Shown: positions 31,239 through 44,013 of the stretch, one piece after another
Position numbering within the stretch: the first letter of the stretch is position 1
Layout of the letters: each line of letters begins with the position of its first letter
Origin: Balaenoptera acutorostrata
Taxonomy: Eukaryota; Chordata; Mammalia; Artiodactyla; Balaenopteridae
Assembly: GCF_949987535.1 (NCBI RefSeq)
Contig: NC_080067.1
Coordinates: 63,546,405-63,610,404, forward strand
Length of the DNA: 64,000 nt
Direction of reading: 5' to 3'
The notes under the pieces: model-generated
The model's database searches: none
Told to the model about the DNA's origin: nothing
The model's input: only the letters and a program-made list of their open reading frames with translations
Made by a program: the position numbers and the translations under genes

Positions 31239-34224
31239 GAAGTTGGGACAGCCAGACATGAGGGAATACATGGGGTATTTATAGTTTATTTAAAGAACAT
31301 CATTTGATGCCTTCTGAAGTAGAACTGGGAGGAAATTTCTATTAGTGATGACACACTACTGTAGATAGTTTTTCTTTTTATAAATGTTTAAGAAGAGGAT
31401 GGTTAAAAAAAAAAAAGTATTCCTGTTGCTGGTGGGGCATCTGCCATTGGCACATCCAAAGCAGGAAGTGCCGCCAGCCCTCTATTTTGCTTCGGGGGTC
31501 AGTGATAGTGGCCTCCAGAGGAACCAAGTAATGGGGCCAGTTGTGTCGCCTACCCACCATAAACAAAAAGCCCGCTTTCGTTTCATACCGAAAATCAGTA
31601 ACTGGGCTGGGCTTTATTTGTGACATAAGTTTTTTCATGACACACAATGATTTCTGACCTCTCCATGTAGAGTAGATGAGAACATCTCCAATGAAAGATA
31701 TTTTTAATTTAATCATATCAAAATTCATAATACGAGTGTGTGAATGTGTGTGAGAATGCGACTGAGAGTGTGAGACCTTTATAGTCAACTAGAAAATCTG
31801 TGATGGGTTGGTTTTTAAAGGTTAAAATAGTTGGTAGTAAGCATAGCTGGGAAAAGCAAGTCAATATTTTAAAGAAACTCTGACTCAGGAACAGTTGAAA
31901 AAATTAGTTCCCCGCTTAGATTTTCAGGCGTAAAAAGGGCTGTTGTCCCTTTCAGTGCTGTCCAGAATTCAGTTGGGTTTGTGACATTTGGTCGTATGAA
32001 CGCAGATGCCCCCAGCAGCACAGTGTTGTTCTTTGCCAAAGGTAGATGAATTCTGTTTCTCAGCAACCCTTCCCCCAAGGCATAGTCGTGTGTACTGTTA
32101 ATTAAAATAGCTGGTCTCTTCTTACCATGACACATGACAACTCCCTGAAATCATGTTAAGTGCCCCAAATTTGTCTGTAATTTTCTCATCCCCCAGCTCT
32201 TTGCTTGCCTTCATTTCTATGTGTTCTGGGGCCAGAGTCTCACCTCACCTCTGTGTTGGCTAATCACCTCCTGACTTGCCTTCACTGCTTATCTGCTGTG
32301 ACCAACAGTGTGATCTTCAGCAGTTTAAGGGTTTCAGATGCAAAGAAACTTTATATGACACTATGAAAGACCATCGTTTCCATTTCAGTGTTTCAGCATT
32401 TTAGTTGCAACCTGGGATTAGATCAGAGTTTCAGATGTGATGAAAAAGTGGAATGGTAGTGCTCTGTAATTTTCCTACTGCTCTGTACCAAATGCTAGGG
32501 TCTCTGGAATTTCTATTTCAGATTATTCAGTCAAATAAAAAAGGACTTATTGCTGTCTGCTTAATATGCATTTGATTGGTAGAAAGGATCTTCCTGGAGA
32601 CTGTAGGAAAATAAAGTAGAACCAACTGGGTGAAATACAGCACAGAATTCCACAATTCTGTGAAGTCCAGAAGTTGGATTATGACATGTGAGTTATGAAC
32701 AGTCAGGATTCTGGTTATGATTGGGGCCCTTCTCACAGGAGACGTGAGCAAGGGATGCAGAGCCCGAGGCCTGTGGCCCGGGGACCTGGGTGCAGCCCGT
32801 AGCTGGGCAAGTCCCTCATCTTTCCTTAGGTGCACAATGGTGTGATGACCCCTGCCCTCTCTTTCCGACTGTGCTTTGAGGATCTGGTGAGATCTGATGC
32901 GCTGACCCTTTGAAGAGCAGTGGGTGGTGTGCCCAGTGGATGGGCCCTAGTAGAGCGTGCTTCCTCTCTTCTCTTCTCTCACGTTTTCTTCAGTTCGGGA
33001 ACAAATGAGATTGGCAGAAGGAGGGAGCTCATGGGGCAGTAACTCTCTACTAAACTCTGCCCACTGGTGTCACCTTTTCACATTGTCTTGGACACCCCAA
33101 AGCAGCCCCACTCGGTGACACGAGTCCCTGATTCCTACAGAAACCCCCATGCTAAGCAGCCTTACGGAGTCCCGTTTCCTTAGGGCTGAGTACCATAGAA
33201 TACTGACTCCAAACACACATCAAAAGTGACTTCTTGTCACCGCTATTACAAAGTGAAGGCCTTTTCTGGGGGTGGGAGGGGGATTGGGGCTTTGGATTGA
33301 AATGTGGACAAAGATGGCATGTGTATTTTGAGCAAATTAAAAAATTTTATAATAAAATTTTGCAAAGTGAATGGTGTAAAGTCAGTATATAAGATTACAG
33401 GCTACACATTACTTAATTCATTAAGCAGAAAAAGAAATTTAGCCCTTTTGATACCTAAACCTATCGTAAGAAGGTGGAATATGGCTGCCTTTTTTTCCGC
33501 CTCACAAGACAAAGGGCTATTTCTACAAGGCAAAGTTTTGTATATGTGCTATTCTTTATTTCAGATTGAGAGTTGGGAAAACTGGAGCAAATATTGGTTT
33601 TCTTTCATGCTTATAAATGTGTTTGTATGTATATCTTAATATATTCAAGGCAGGCTTCCCTGGAATCAAAGTGTGGAATATACTGCTTAATTTTACACAT
33701 GTATGTAGATGAGATTATTTATGACTGAAAACTGGAATAATGTGTGTATTTTGTCAACTGATCATCAGCCTGTTAGGAGTCTTCTGTGTGAGGTGTGGTG
33801 GTGTAATTGTGAAAATTCTCACTGCGTGGGTGTATGTGTGAAAGAGAGCACTTTCTTCCTGTAAATATCTTTTGATGTCCATTTGTGCAAAATCCTGATG
33901 AATGTGTCTTTGGAAAATACAGCGTATCAAAGTTTTTGTTTTGTCAATTGATCTAAATGCCCACATAACTAATCAGAAATCCAGTTTGGTTCAGATTGGG
34001 ATTTTTTTTCAAGGGGAGAAAAAGTATGGAGGAAGGACTATTAAAGAAGAGTCATGTTTTAATGCCATTTTATGTCAACATTGCTTTAATGTTCTGAACT
34101 GACTTGCTGTTTTCTCCCACCTACAAGAGAATGTGCTTGCCATTCCCCCGTGTTCACCGTGGGCTGTAGGGCGTAGCTTGAGCCTGCTACTCCCGACATT
34201 GTTTTTTCCCTTGACCTGAACTGG

Positions 34225-34345
34225 ATGGAGCCTTACCTGCAATTCATAGTGAGAGCACCTGGGTTTGTAGCCCGACTCCACTTCTAAGTGTGATGGGGCC
34301 GAGTCGCTTTACCTCTCTAGGCCTTTTTCCTTAAAATGAGTGGGT
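34225..34345 (+). repeat. MIR SINE fragment
   Basis: 'gtagcccgactccacttcta', 'gagtcgctttacctctctag' and 'cttaaaatgagtgggttaga' fit the MIR core, + orientation. Confidence 0.6.
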
Positions 34346-35064
34346 TAGACCAGATAAGCTCAGAAGTCCCTTTCTGCCCTAACATTCGATTCTGTTTTCA
34401 TTTTCCTGCAGTTACTACCTTGGTCAGACATGTGAGACGCGAGGGATCACATAGAGGTTAGATGTTATGGTTCTGGTTTGTTACAACTCTCGCACCCCAC
34501 TTTAGAACCTGCCTCGTTTTTAGTGTTTGTCACCCCAACTTCTAGTCCCAATTTCTTGGGTAATTACTTTCTTTGGTGATTATCCCATTTTGTTCTCCTA
34601 CTCCTGAAACTCTCCACTTCCCAGTCGGTAAGGTACTTTGTTACCATCTTCCTCAAAAATGAAAAATCTATTTAAAACACCTCCTGCCCTGACAAGCCTC
34701 AGAACTACCTTCCGCTAACTCTGTAACCTTTCTGGAGTATTATCTTACTCTGAGTTATAGCTATGATCCTCAAATAAGTTTTTCTACCACAGAAAGGATG
34801 TCTTTTCATCTGGAAGGCATCACGGTTGCTAAATGACATCATCCGTGTGGGCCATCAATGGGGAGATGGCCAGTGTTGGGAGCAGGATAGGGGGATAGGA
34901 TTAGATAAAATGGGATTCTATCCTTCACCTAAGGTCAAAAATCCTAGGTTACAGAACAAGATTCTGTACCCTTAAGTTGATGTATAAGATCGCCCACACA
35001 ATGCCATGGAGATTCCCTACTCAGTAAATCATCCTGAAAGAGTTTGTGTTATAATTCTCTAGAT

Positions 35065-35371
35065 CTGTGCTGTTCAGTACAGTTGTCCGTGGTCACATGT
35101 GGCTAATGACCTCCGGAAATGTGGCTTGTGCACATTGAGGTTGTGCTGTACACAGGAAATGCATGCCAGATTTGGAAGGCTTGGTACAAATAAAAGGGAA
35201 TGTAAAATATTGCATCAATATTTTATATTGATTATATGCTAAAATGACCATATTTCAGATACATCAAGTAAGATGATATTAAAGTTTCACTTATTCCTTT
35301 TAATCCTTTTTTAATGTGGCTATCAAACAAATTGAAATTAGACACGAGTTGTACTTCTGTTGGACAGTGCT
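35065..35371. mobile_element. hAT-type non-autonomous DNA transposon
   Basis: 307 bp, starting 'ctgtgctgttcagtacagt' and ending 'tgttggacagtgct', inverted ends of the CAGTGCTGTCCAA type. The 8-bp flanks CTCTAGAT (35057-35064) and CTCCAGAC (35372-35379) agree at 6 of 8 positions. Interior 'tcacatgtggctaatgacct' is typical of this MER group. It lies inside the inferred USP13 3'UTR. Confidence 0.8.
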
Positions 35372-35985
35372 CTCCAGACCAGGTGATGTGAGGAGGCAGC
35401 GAGGTGCCGTAGGTATGGAAGGGGGTTCTGCGAAGCATCCAGACGGACAGAAGCGGCACAAACATTTTTTTTGGAGTCGGGAGCAGTGTGAGGCACAGAA
35501 TGCCTTCCAGAAAGCAGATTTTTCTGCATAAGAACCAATATATATAAGACCCCAATTAAAAACCAAAAGCAAACGAGCCCAAACCCTGTTCCTTCAGCTT
35601 TGTCTAGAAGCTGCCAACTCTGCATTTATTTTTCAAGCATCTTCCAGGTGCCAAGGATGTTAGCCCCATGAGGGTGTTGGGCAGATTTGTTTCACTTTGG
35701 GCAACATTCTCTTGTGGTTTCCCCTCCCCCAGTATTGTTTTGTCTGTTCAGAGCTGGGTGTGTTGAAATACCGTGCAAATCTGGCCACTCCTCCTGGCCT
35801 CAGCTGAGGCTGATCCTGTGGCCCGCGCCTGTCTGCTTGGCAGGTTTTGATGTTGGTGCCTGAAAGAGTTTGTGTTGATTTTGCACTAATCACAGTTGTA
35901 GTTTAAAATATCTCAAATGTTTTGGGAGACTATTTGCCTGTGATGGAAAGAGAGATGGATGATTTATTGCTTCAATTGTTTTAAA

Positions 35986-35991
35986 ATTAAA
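35986..35991 (+). terminator. USP13: Candidate USP13 polyadenylation signal (ATTAAA)
   Basis: ATTAAA in 'tttaaaattaaaagctattc', with a T-rich stretch starting about 37 bp downstream. Only sequence context supports it. Confidence 0.5.
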
Positions 35992-36419
35992 AGCTATTCT
36001 CACAATCTGAGGTCCCTTTATGGCTCTTTTTTTTTTTTTTTCTTTTGCAAAATGCCACATAAACCGATTCTGCCTTTTGCAGGTTCTTATCCATCAGTGG
36101 AACAGGTAAGTTGAGACAGTGACTAATTTTATTTCTTTTCAGGGTTTCTTTGTGTGGCCCCGAGGCTGCCAGGTCCCATCAGTAGTGGAATATCTTCGAT
36201 GGCACGATGTTAGCTCTGTGAAGCAGGGAGGGGCAGGGCAGGTGGCAGTATGCTGTCTTTCTCTACTGGGTGCCAAGTTGCATATTGGAATCAATTGTGA
36301 GACCTTTCTGTGGTTCCCTGGCTCTCAGTTTGCTGGTGGCTTCCTTAATGCAGGTATAAGCAGAGTCAACACTAGTTGCATAAAGGGATTTCAGCATTTT
36401 TATGACATTGTGTTTCTAG

Positions 36420-36682
36420 GCTATATGAGTTTCCTGTTGCTGCTGTAAACAAATTACTACAAACTGAGTGGCTTAAAACAATACATTTATTAGGTCAGAG
36501 GTCTGGAAATGGGTCTCACAGGGCTAAAAGCAAGGTGTTGGCAGGGGAGCTGTAGGAGAAAATCCATTCCTTACTTCTTCCAGTTTCGGGAAGCTGTTTG
36601 CGTTCCTTGGCTCATGACCTCCTGACAGCATTGGCATCACTCCAGTGTCTGCTTCCATTGGCATATCTCCTTTTTTTAAAAA

Positions 36683-36720
<38 letters not shown>

Positions 36721-37195
36721 TGGCTGTGTTGGGTCTTCGTTTCTGTGCGAGGGCTTTCTCTAGTTGTGGCAAGCGGGGGCCACTCTTCATCGCGGTGCGC
36801 GGGCCTCTCACTATCGCGGCCTCTCTTGTTGCAGAGCACAGACTCCAGACGCGCAGGCTCAGTAGTTGTGGCTCACGGGCCCAGTTGCTCCGTGGCATGT
36901 GGGATCTTCCCAGACCAGGGCTTGAACCCGTGTCCCCTGCATTGACAGGTAGATTCTCAACCTCTGCGCCACCAGGGGAGCCCCTGGCATATCTCCTTTA
37001 CTGGCTCTCCTGCCTCTTGTTTACAGAGACCCTCGGGATTACACTGGGTTCACCCAGGTAGTCCAGAATAATCTTCCCATCTCAGGATCCTTAACTTAAT
37101 CATAGCTGCAATGTTCCTTTTGGCATGTAAGGTGATTAGGATGTGGATGTCTTTGGGGGGGCCTTATTTTGCTTACCATATAGGCTAATTACTAC
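36420..37195. repeat. Ancient mammalian interspersed repeat, unnamed
   Basis: Text such as 'cctgttgctgctgtaaacaa', 'gagtggcttaaaacaataca', 'catctcaggatccttaactt' and 'ggcatgtaaggtgattagga' belongs to a widespread mammalian repeat that I recognise but cannot name with confidence. It is interrupted by a CHR SINE (36674-36984). Confidence 0.55.
36674..36984 (-). mobile_element. CHR-type SINE, young subfamily
   Basis: A minus-strand SINE with an (AAAT)n tail, flanked by the exact 15-bp duplication TGGCATATCTCCTTT at 36659-36673 and 36985-36999. Confidence 0.96.
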
Positions 37196-37752
37196 TTAAA
37201 ATACGTTTATTCAGTGCTTAAAACTTTTAAAAGAACGAACCAATGTATTTTTTTTTTTGGTAGCGTCAAGGGAGTATTTTATTTATTTATTTATTATGTA
37301 TTCCCTATCAGAGTGAGTGGTGATATCATCTACCCAGAAGAAGAAACCCTGATGTTCAATTCTTTCTTTCTTTTTACAAACATCCCAACAAATACCAAGT
37401 ATTATTGTCTCTACCTTCTCATTGTCCCTGGAATCCATAAATTATCCACATCCTCATTCTTAACTATCATGGTTCTTACTGTCACCACCTCATTCCTGGA
37501 TTACTACAACAGGCCATTAAATGGCCTTCTTGCCTCTGGTCTTCCCCTTTTGCCTATTTGCTACACTAAAGCCCAATGCTGAACACCATTGCTTCTCCAC
37601 TTACTCCCATCCTTCAGTTGATCCTCTTAGCCTTGATACTCCTTAATCCCCTTAATGTGACCCTAAAGCTATCAGGATCTGGCTGTGACCTCTTTCTAAA
37701 CTTTTCTCTCATGCCCATTTGCCCCAGCCTCTTATTGATGTATTTATAATTT

Positions 37753-37777
37753 TTTTTTAAAGAAATTCACGTTCTTT

Positions 37778-37808
<31 letters not shown>

Positions 37809-38071
37809 TGACTGTGTTGAGTCTTCGTTTCTGTGCGAGGGCTTTCTCTAGTTGCGGCAAGTGGAGACCACTCTTCATCGTAGTGCGCGGGCCTCTCACT
37901 ATCGCGGCCTCTCTTGTTGCGGAGCACAGGCTCCAGACGTGCAGGCTCAGTAATTGTGGCTCATGGGCCCAGTTGCTCCGTGGCATGTGGGATCTTCCCA
38001 GACCAGGGCTCGAACCCGTGTCCCCTGCATTGGCAGGCAGATTCTCAACCACTGCGCCACCAGGGAAGCCC
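37753..38071 (-). mobile_element. CHR-type SINE, young subfamily
   Basis: A minus-strand SINE flanked by the 16-bp duplication GATGTATTTATAATTT at 37737-37752 and 38072-38087. It lies within the L1-transduced segment, so it is younger than that insertion. Confidence 0.95.
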
Positions 38072-38289
38072 GATGTATTTATAATTTATAGTTCCTTTAA
38101 CCCAGCAGCTTCTCTCTGGCCCCTGTGCCTTTGCACATGTGGTCTTGTCCTTCTCACTGTAACAGATCTTCCCCATCTCCTTCTTCTTCACCCTTCCCAT
38201 TCTGAACAAATTAATTCTCATTTATTCCATTTAGATATTAATGTAGACAGTACTTCCTCTAGGAAACTAAAGGACTTTCCTTTTTTTTT

Positions 38290-39020
38290 CTCACACACAC
38301 TGTATTTTATTTTTACAGGAGATAAATAAACTGACACAAAACATTGTAAATGGATGACCACAACAAAAGCAACAATGATTGCAATTACCAAACACGAAAC
38401 ACACTCATACTATGTCATAATATTGATATTCAGTCCAGTAATCCTCCACTGTAACAGCTCCTTTACTTTGCAGTGATAATTGATTTGTATACTTTTTGCC
38501 TCTGAGTCCTTGTGGGATTTTTTTTTTTTATTCAAACAGAAAGTCACAAAAATTATAATCATCCTCATCAGTTCACTCAGTCCCTTGTTTTTCATCTTGA
38601 TCTTTTGTTAGCACTTTTATGAATTTATCAGTTTTCCATTAGAGTTCTGAAAATGCTTATTCATTCAGTTCAGCAGTATAGTCAGTTACCAGAAACCTGT
38701 ACGTGTCAGATTCTTTTCCATGAATTCCTTGAAGATGAAACCCTTTTATAGGAACATTTTTGTGAAAGCATCAGAGTACACCCAGAACTGTCTGTAAATG
38801 ACAAAAGATTTAAAAATGACCACAGTTAACGATTTGATGAAAGTTCATAATAATGCAATTGACAAGGAAATTTAGTTATTTCTGAGATATATGTTTTAAA
38901 GTAATAACTTATAACATTATACCAGAACATATATAAGATTTTTAGAAATTTCATGTAATGTCTGAAACATTTATATTAACATATTTCCATACAAATAACC
39001 CAAAGAAAGTTTAGTATTAG
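38290..39020 (-). repeat. ERV-B-family fragment (third copy)
   Basis: Same orientation as the host ERV-B. Shared text includes 'ttccttgaagatgaa', 'gtgaaagcatcagagtaca' (compare 17910-17955) and 'taacattataccagaacata' (compare 23035-23055). Non-coding. It is part of the transduced segment. Confidence 0.7.
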
Positions 39021-39229
39021 TTGTTTTTTTTTATTTGTTTTTTTATACTCCAGGTTATTAGTCATCAGTTTTATACACATCAGTGTATGCATGTCAATCC
39101 CAATCGCCCAATTCAGCACACCACCGTCCCCACCCCACCGCGGTTTTCCCCCCTTGGTGTCCATACATTTGTTCTGTTCATCTGTATCTCAACTTCTGCC
39201 CTGAAAACTGGTTCATCTGTACCATTTTT

Positions 39230-42200
39230 CTAGGTTCCACATACATGCGTTAATATACGATATTTGTTTTTCTCTTTCTGACTCACTTCACTCTGTATGA
39301 CAGTCTCTAGATCCATCCACGTCTCAACAAATGACTCAATTTCGTTCTTTTTTATGGCCGAGTAATATTCCATTGTATATATGTACCACAACTTCTTTAT
39401 CCATTCATCTGTTGATGGGCATTTAGGTTGCTTCCATGACCTGGCTATTGTAAATATTGCTACAGTGAACATTGGTGTGCATGTGTCTTTTTGAATTATG
39501 GTTTTCTCTGGGTATATGCCCCGTAGTGGGATTGCTGTATCATATGGTAATTCTATTTTTAGTTCTTTAATGAACCCCCATACTGTTCTCCATAGTGGCT
39601 GTATCAGTTTACATTCCCACCAACAGTGCAAGAGGGTTCCCTTTTCTCCACACCCTCTCCAGCATTTGTTGTTTGTAGATTTTCTGATGATGCCCATTCT
39701 AACTGGTGTGAGGTGATACCTCATTGTAGTTTTGATTTGCATTTCTCTAATAATTAGTGATGTTGAGCAGCCTTTCATGTGCTTCTTGGCCATCTGTATG
39801 TCTTCTTTGGAGAAATGTCTATTTAGGTCTTCTGCCCATTTTTGGATTGGGTTGTTTGTTTCTTTAATATTGAGCTGCATGAGCTGTTTATATATTTTGG
39901 AGATTAATCCTTTGTCCGTTGATTTGTTTGCAAATATTTTCTCCCATTCTGAGGGTTGTCTTTTCGTCTTGTTTATGGTTTCCTTTGCTGTGCAAAAGCT
40001 TTGAAGTTTCATTAGGTCCCATTTGTTTATTTTTGTTTTTATTTCCATTACTCTAGGAGGTGGATCAAAAAAGATTTTGCTGTGATTTATGTCAAAGAGT
40101 ATTCTTCCTATGTTTTCCTCCAAGAGTTTTATAGTGTCCGGTCTTACATTTAGGTCTCTAATCCATTTTGAGTTTATTTTTGTGTATGGTGTTAGGGAGT
40201 GTTCTAATTTCTTTCTTTTACATGTAGCTGTCCAGTTTTCCCAGCACCACTTATTGAAGAGACTGTCTTTTCTCCATTGTATATCTTTGCCTCCTTTATC
40301 ATAGATTAGTTGACCATAGGTGCATGGGTTTATCTCTGGGCTTTCTATCTTGTCCATTGATTTATGTTTCTGTTTTTGTGCCAGTACCATATTGTCTTGA
40401 TTACTGTAGCTATGTAGTATAGTCTGAAGTCAGGGAGTCTGATTCCTCCAGCTCCGTTTTTTTCTCTCAAGACTGCTTTGGCTATTTGTGGTCTTTTGTG
40501 TCTCCATACAAATTTTAACATGCTTTGTTCTAGTTCTGTAAAAAATGCCATTGGTAATTGGATAGGGATTGCATTGAGTCTGTAGATTGCTTTGGGTAGT
40601 ATAGTCATTTTCACAATATTGATTCTTCCAATCCAAGAACATGGTATTTCTCTGCATCTGTTGGTATCATCTTTAATTTCTTTCATCAGTGTCTTATAGT
40701 GTTCTGCATACAGGTCTTTTGTTTCCCTAGGTAGGTTTATTCCTAGGTATTTTATTCTTTTTGTTGCAATGGTAAATGGGAGTGTTTCCATAATTTCTCT
40801 TTCAGATTTTTCATCATGAGTGTATAGGAATGCAAGAGATTTCTGTGCATTAATTTTGTATCCTGCTACTTTACCAAATTCATTGATTAGCTCTAGTAGG
40901 TTTCTGGTGGCATTTTTAGGATTCTCTATGTATCGTATCATGTCATCTGCAAACAGTGACAGTTTTACTTCTTCTTTTCCAATTTGTATTCCTTTTATTT
41001 CTATTTCTTTTCTGATTGCCGTGGCTAGGACTTCCAAAACTATGTTAAATAATAGTGGTGAGAGTGGACATCCTTGTCTTGTTCCTGATCTTAGAGGAGA
41101 TGCTTTCAGTTTTTCACCATTGAGAATGATGTTTGCTGTGGGTTTGTTGTATATGGCCTTTATTATGTTGAGGTAGGTTCCCTCTATGCCCACTTTCTGG
41201 AGAGTTTTTATCATAAATGGGTGTTGAATTTTGTCAAAAGCCTTTTCTGCATCTATTGAGATGATCATATGGTTTTTATTCTTCAATTTGTTAATATGGT
41301 GTATCACATTGATTGATTTGCGTATATTGAAGAATCCTTGCATCCCTGGGATAAATCCCACTTGATCATGGTGTATGATCCTTTTAATGTGTTGTTGGAT
41401 TCTGTTTGCTAGTATTTTGTTGAGGATTTTTGCATCTATATTCATCAGTGATATTGGTCTGTAATTTTCTTTTTTTGTAGTGTCTTTGTCTGGTTTTGGT
41501 ATCAGGGTGATGGTGGCCTCATAGAATGAATTTGGGAGTGTTCCTTTGCAATTTTTTGGAAGAGTTTGAGACGGATGGGTGTTAGCTCTTCTCTAAATGT
41601 TTGATAGAATTCACCTGTGAAGCCATCTGGTCCTGGACTTTTGTTTGTTGGCAGATTTTTGATCACAGTTTCAATTTCATTACTTGTGTTTGGTCTGTTC
41701 ATATTTTCCGTTTCTTCCTGGTTCAGTCTTGGAAGGTTATACCTAAGTAAGAAGGTTTCCTAAGTAAGGAAATTTGTCCATTTCTTCCAGGTTGTCCATT
41801 TTATTGGCATAGAGTTGCTTGTAGTAGTCTCTTAGGATGCTTTGTATTTCTGCAGTGTCTGTTGTAACTTCTCCTTTTTCATTTCTAATTTTATTGATTT
41901 GAGTCCTCTCCCTCTTTTTCTTGATGAGTCTGGCTAATGGTTTATCAATTTTGTTTATCTTCTCAAAGAACCAGCTTTTAGTTTTATTGATCTTTGCTAT
42001 TGTTTTCTTTGTTTCTATTTCATTTATTTCTGCTCTGATCTTTATGATTTCTTTCCTTCTGCTAACTTTGGGTTTTGTTTGTTCTTCTTTCTCTAGTTCC
42101 ATTAGGTGTAAGGTTAGATTGTTTACTTGAGATTTTTCTTGTTTCTTTAGGTAGGCTTGTATAGCTATAAACTTCCCTCTTAGAACTGCTTTTGCTGCAT

Positions 42201-43016
42201 CCCATAGGTTTTGGATCGTCGTGTTTTCATTGTCATTTGTCTTTAGGTATTTTTTGATTTCCTCTTTGATTTCTTCAGTGATCTCTTGGTTATGTAGTAA
42301 CGTATTGTTTAGCCTCCATGTGTTTGTGTTTTTTACTTATTTTTCATTTCTAATCTCATAACCTTGTGGTCAGAAAAGATGCTTGATAGGATTTCAATTT
42401 TCCTAAATTTACTGAGGCTTGATTTGTGACCCAAGATGTGATCTATCCTGGAGAATGTTCCGTGCGCACTTGAGGAGACCGTGTAATCTGCTCTTTTTGG
42501 ATGGAATGTCCTATAAATATCAATTAAATCTCTCTGGTCTATTGTGTCATTTAAAGCTTCTCTTTCCTTATTTATTTTCATTTTGTATGATCTATCCATT
42601 GGTGTAAGTGAGGTGTTAACGTCCCCCACTATTATTGTGTTACTGTCGATTTCCTCTTTTATAGCTGTTAGCAGTTGCCTTATGTATTGAGGTGCTCCTA
42701 TGTTGGGTGCATATATATTTATAATTGTTATATCTTCTTCTTGGATTGATCCCTTGATCATCATGTAGTATCCTTCTTTGTCTCTTGTAACATTCTTTAT
42801 TTTAAAGTCTATTTTATCTGATATGAGTATAGCTACTCCAGCTTTCTTTTGATTTCCATTTGCATGGAATATCTTTTTCCGTCCCCTCACTTTCAGTCTG
42901 TATGTGTCCCTAGGTCTGAAGTGGGTCTCTTGTAGACAGCATATAGGTGGGTCTTGTTTTTGTATCCATTCAGCAAGCCTGTGTCTTTTGGTTGGAGCAT
43001 TTAATCCATTCACGTT
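39230..43016 (-). pseudogene. L1 ORF2, frameshifted (endonuclease and reverse transcriptase)
   Basis: The endonuclease part (43013-42333) keeps QETH, GDVN, SRIDH and SDH, the metal and catalytic residues. The reverse transcriptase (41445-40345) has [10 protein letters not shown], the FADD active site near 40942-40953 and [10 protein letters not shown]. The C-terminal part (40390-39230) has a Cys-Cys-His-Cys knuckle ([18 protein letters not shown]). The pieces lie in at least five successive frames (43013, 42102, 41702, 41445, 40390), so several indels or stops separate them. It is non-functional. Confidence 0.9.
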
Positions 43017-43024
43017 TAAGGTAA

Positions 43025-44013
43025 TTATCGATATGTTGTTCCTATGACCATTTTCTTAATTGTTTTGGGTTTGTTTTTGTAGATCCTTTTCTTCTCTTGT
43101 GTTTCCCACTTAGAGAAGTTCCTTAGCATTTGTTGTAGAGCCGGTTTGGTGGTGCTGAATTCTCTTAGCTTTTGCTTGTCTGTAAAGCTTTTGATTTCTC
43201 CATCGAATCTGAATGAGATCCTTGCTGGGTAGAGTAATCTTGGTTGTAGGTTCTTCCCTTTCATCACTTTAAGTATATCATGCCACTCCCTTCTGGCTTG
43301 TAGAGTTTCTGCTGAGAAATCAGCTGTTAACCTTATGGGAGTTCCCTTGTATGTTATTTGTCGTTTTTCCCTTGCTGCTTTCAATAATTTTTCTTTGTCT
43401 TTAATTTTTGCCAATTTGATTACTATGTGTCTCAGTGTGTTTCTCCTTGGGTTAATCCTGCCTGGGACTCTGTGCTTCCTGGACTTGGGTGGCTATTTCC
43501 TTTCCCGTGTTAGGGAAGTTTTCGACTATAATCTTGTCAAATATTTTCTCTGGTCCTTTCTCTCTCTCTTCTCCTTCTGGGACCCCTATAATGCAAATGT
43601 TGTTGCGTTTAATGTTGTCCCAGAGGTCTCTTATGCTGTCTTCATTTCTTTTCATTCTTTTTTCTTTATTCTGTTCCGCAGCAGTGAATTCCACCATTCT
43701 GTCTTCCAGGTCACTTATCTGTTCTTCTGCCTCAGTTATTCTGCTATTGATTCCTTCTAGTGTAGTTTTCATTTCAGTCATTGTATTGTTCATCTCTGTT
43801 TGTTTGTTCTTTAATTCTTCTAGGTCTTTGTTAAACATTTCTTGCATCTTCTTGATCTTTGCCTCCATTGTTTTTTTCGAGGTCCTGGATCATCTTCAGT
43901 ATCATTATTCTGAATTCTTTTTCTGGAAGGTTGCCTATCTCCACTTCATTTAGTTGTTTCTCTGGGGTTTTATCTTGTTCCTTCATCTGGTATATAGCCC
44001 TCTGCCTTTTCAT
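43025..44013 (-). pseudogene. L1 ORF1, frameshifted
   Basis: ORF1 encodes the trimeric RNA-binding chaperone. It starts near 44013 (MKRQRAIYQMKEQDKTPEKQ). A coiled-coil segment follows (43868-43600, heptad-rich TEMNNTMTEMKTTLEGINSR), then the RRM (RNNICIIGVPEGEE), then a C-terminal domain (IKDKEKLLKAAREKRQITYK). Frame shifts occur near 43855 and 43460, and the last part reads into a divergent tail ending near 43025. Confidence 0.88.

Larger units (their letters stand above)
31156..36010 (+). other. USP13: USP13 3'UTR (extent inferred)
   Basis: The region after the stop has no splice-like coding exons and few repeats. An (A)27 tract lies at 31208-31234. A hAT element lies at 35065-35371 and a MIR at about 34225-34345. 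Possible polyadenylation signals are AATAAA at 33351 and ATTAAA at 35986-35991. The second is followed 40-60 bp later by a T-rich stretch (36028-36045), a good downstream element, so I favour an end near 36.01 kb. The length of about 4.8 kb is an inference, not observed. Confidence 0.6.
37259..39022 (-). other. Sequence carried 3' of the L1 (transduced flank)
   Basis: It comprises L2-like text (about 37330-37740), a later SINE with its duplication, and an ERV-B-family piece (about 38290-39020). Just before the terminal poly(A), the minus strand has overlapping AATAAA signals (rc of 37276-37295), about 20 nt from the tail, as a true 3' end should. No coding sequence. Confidence 0.75.

Noticed and set aside
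36645..38329. Pro/Arg/Gly-rich + strand frames (138 and 173 codons)
   Set aside because: Translations of the SINE body; near-identical peptides appear at every SINE in the window.
39230..41445. 366- and 386-codon minus-strand open frames as genes
   Set aside because: Both are parts of L1 ORF2 in different frames of one disabled element.
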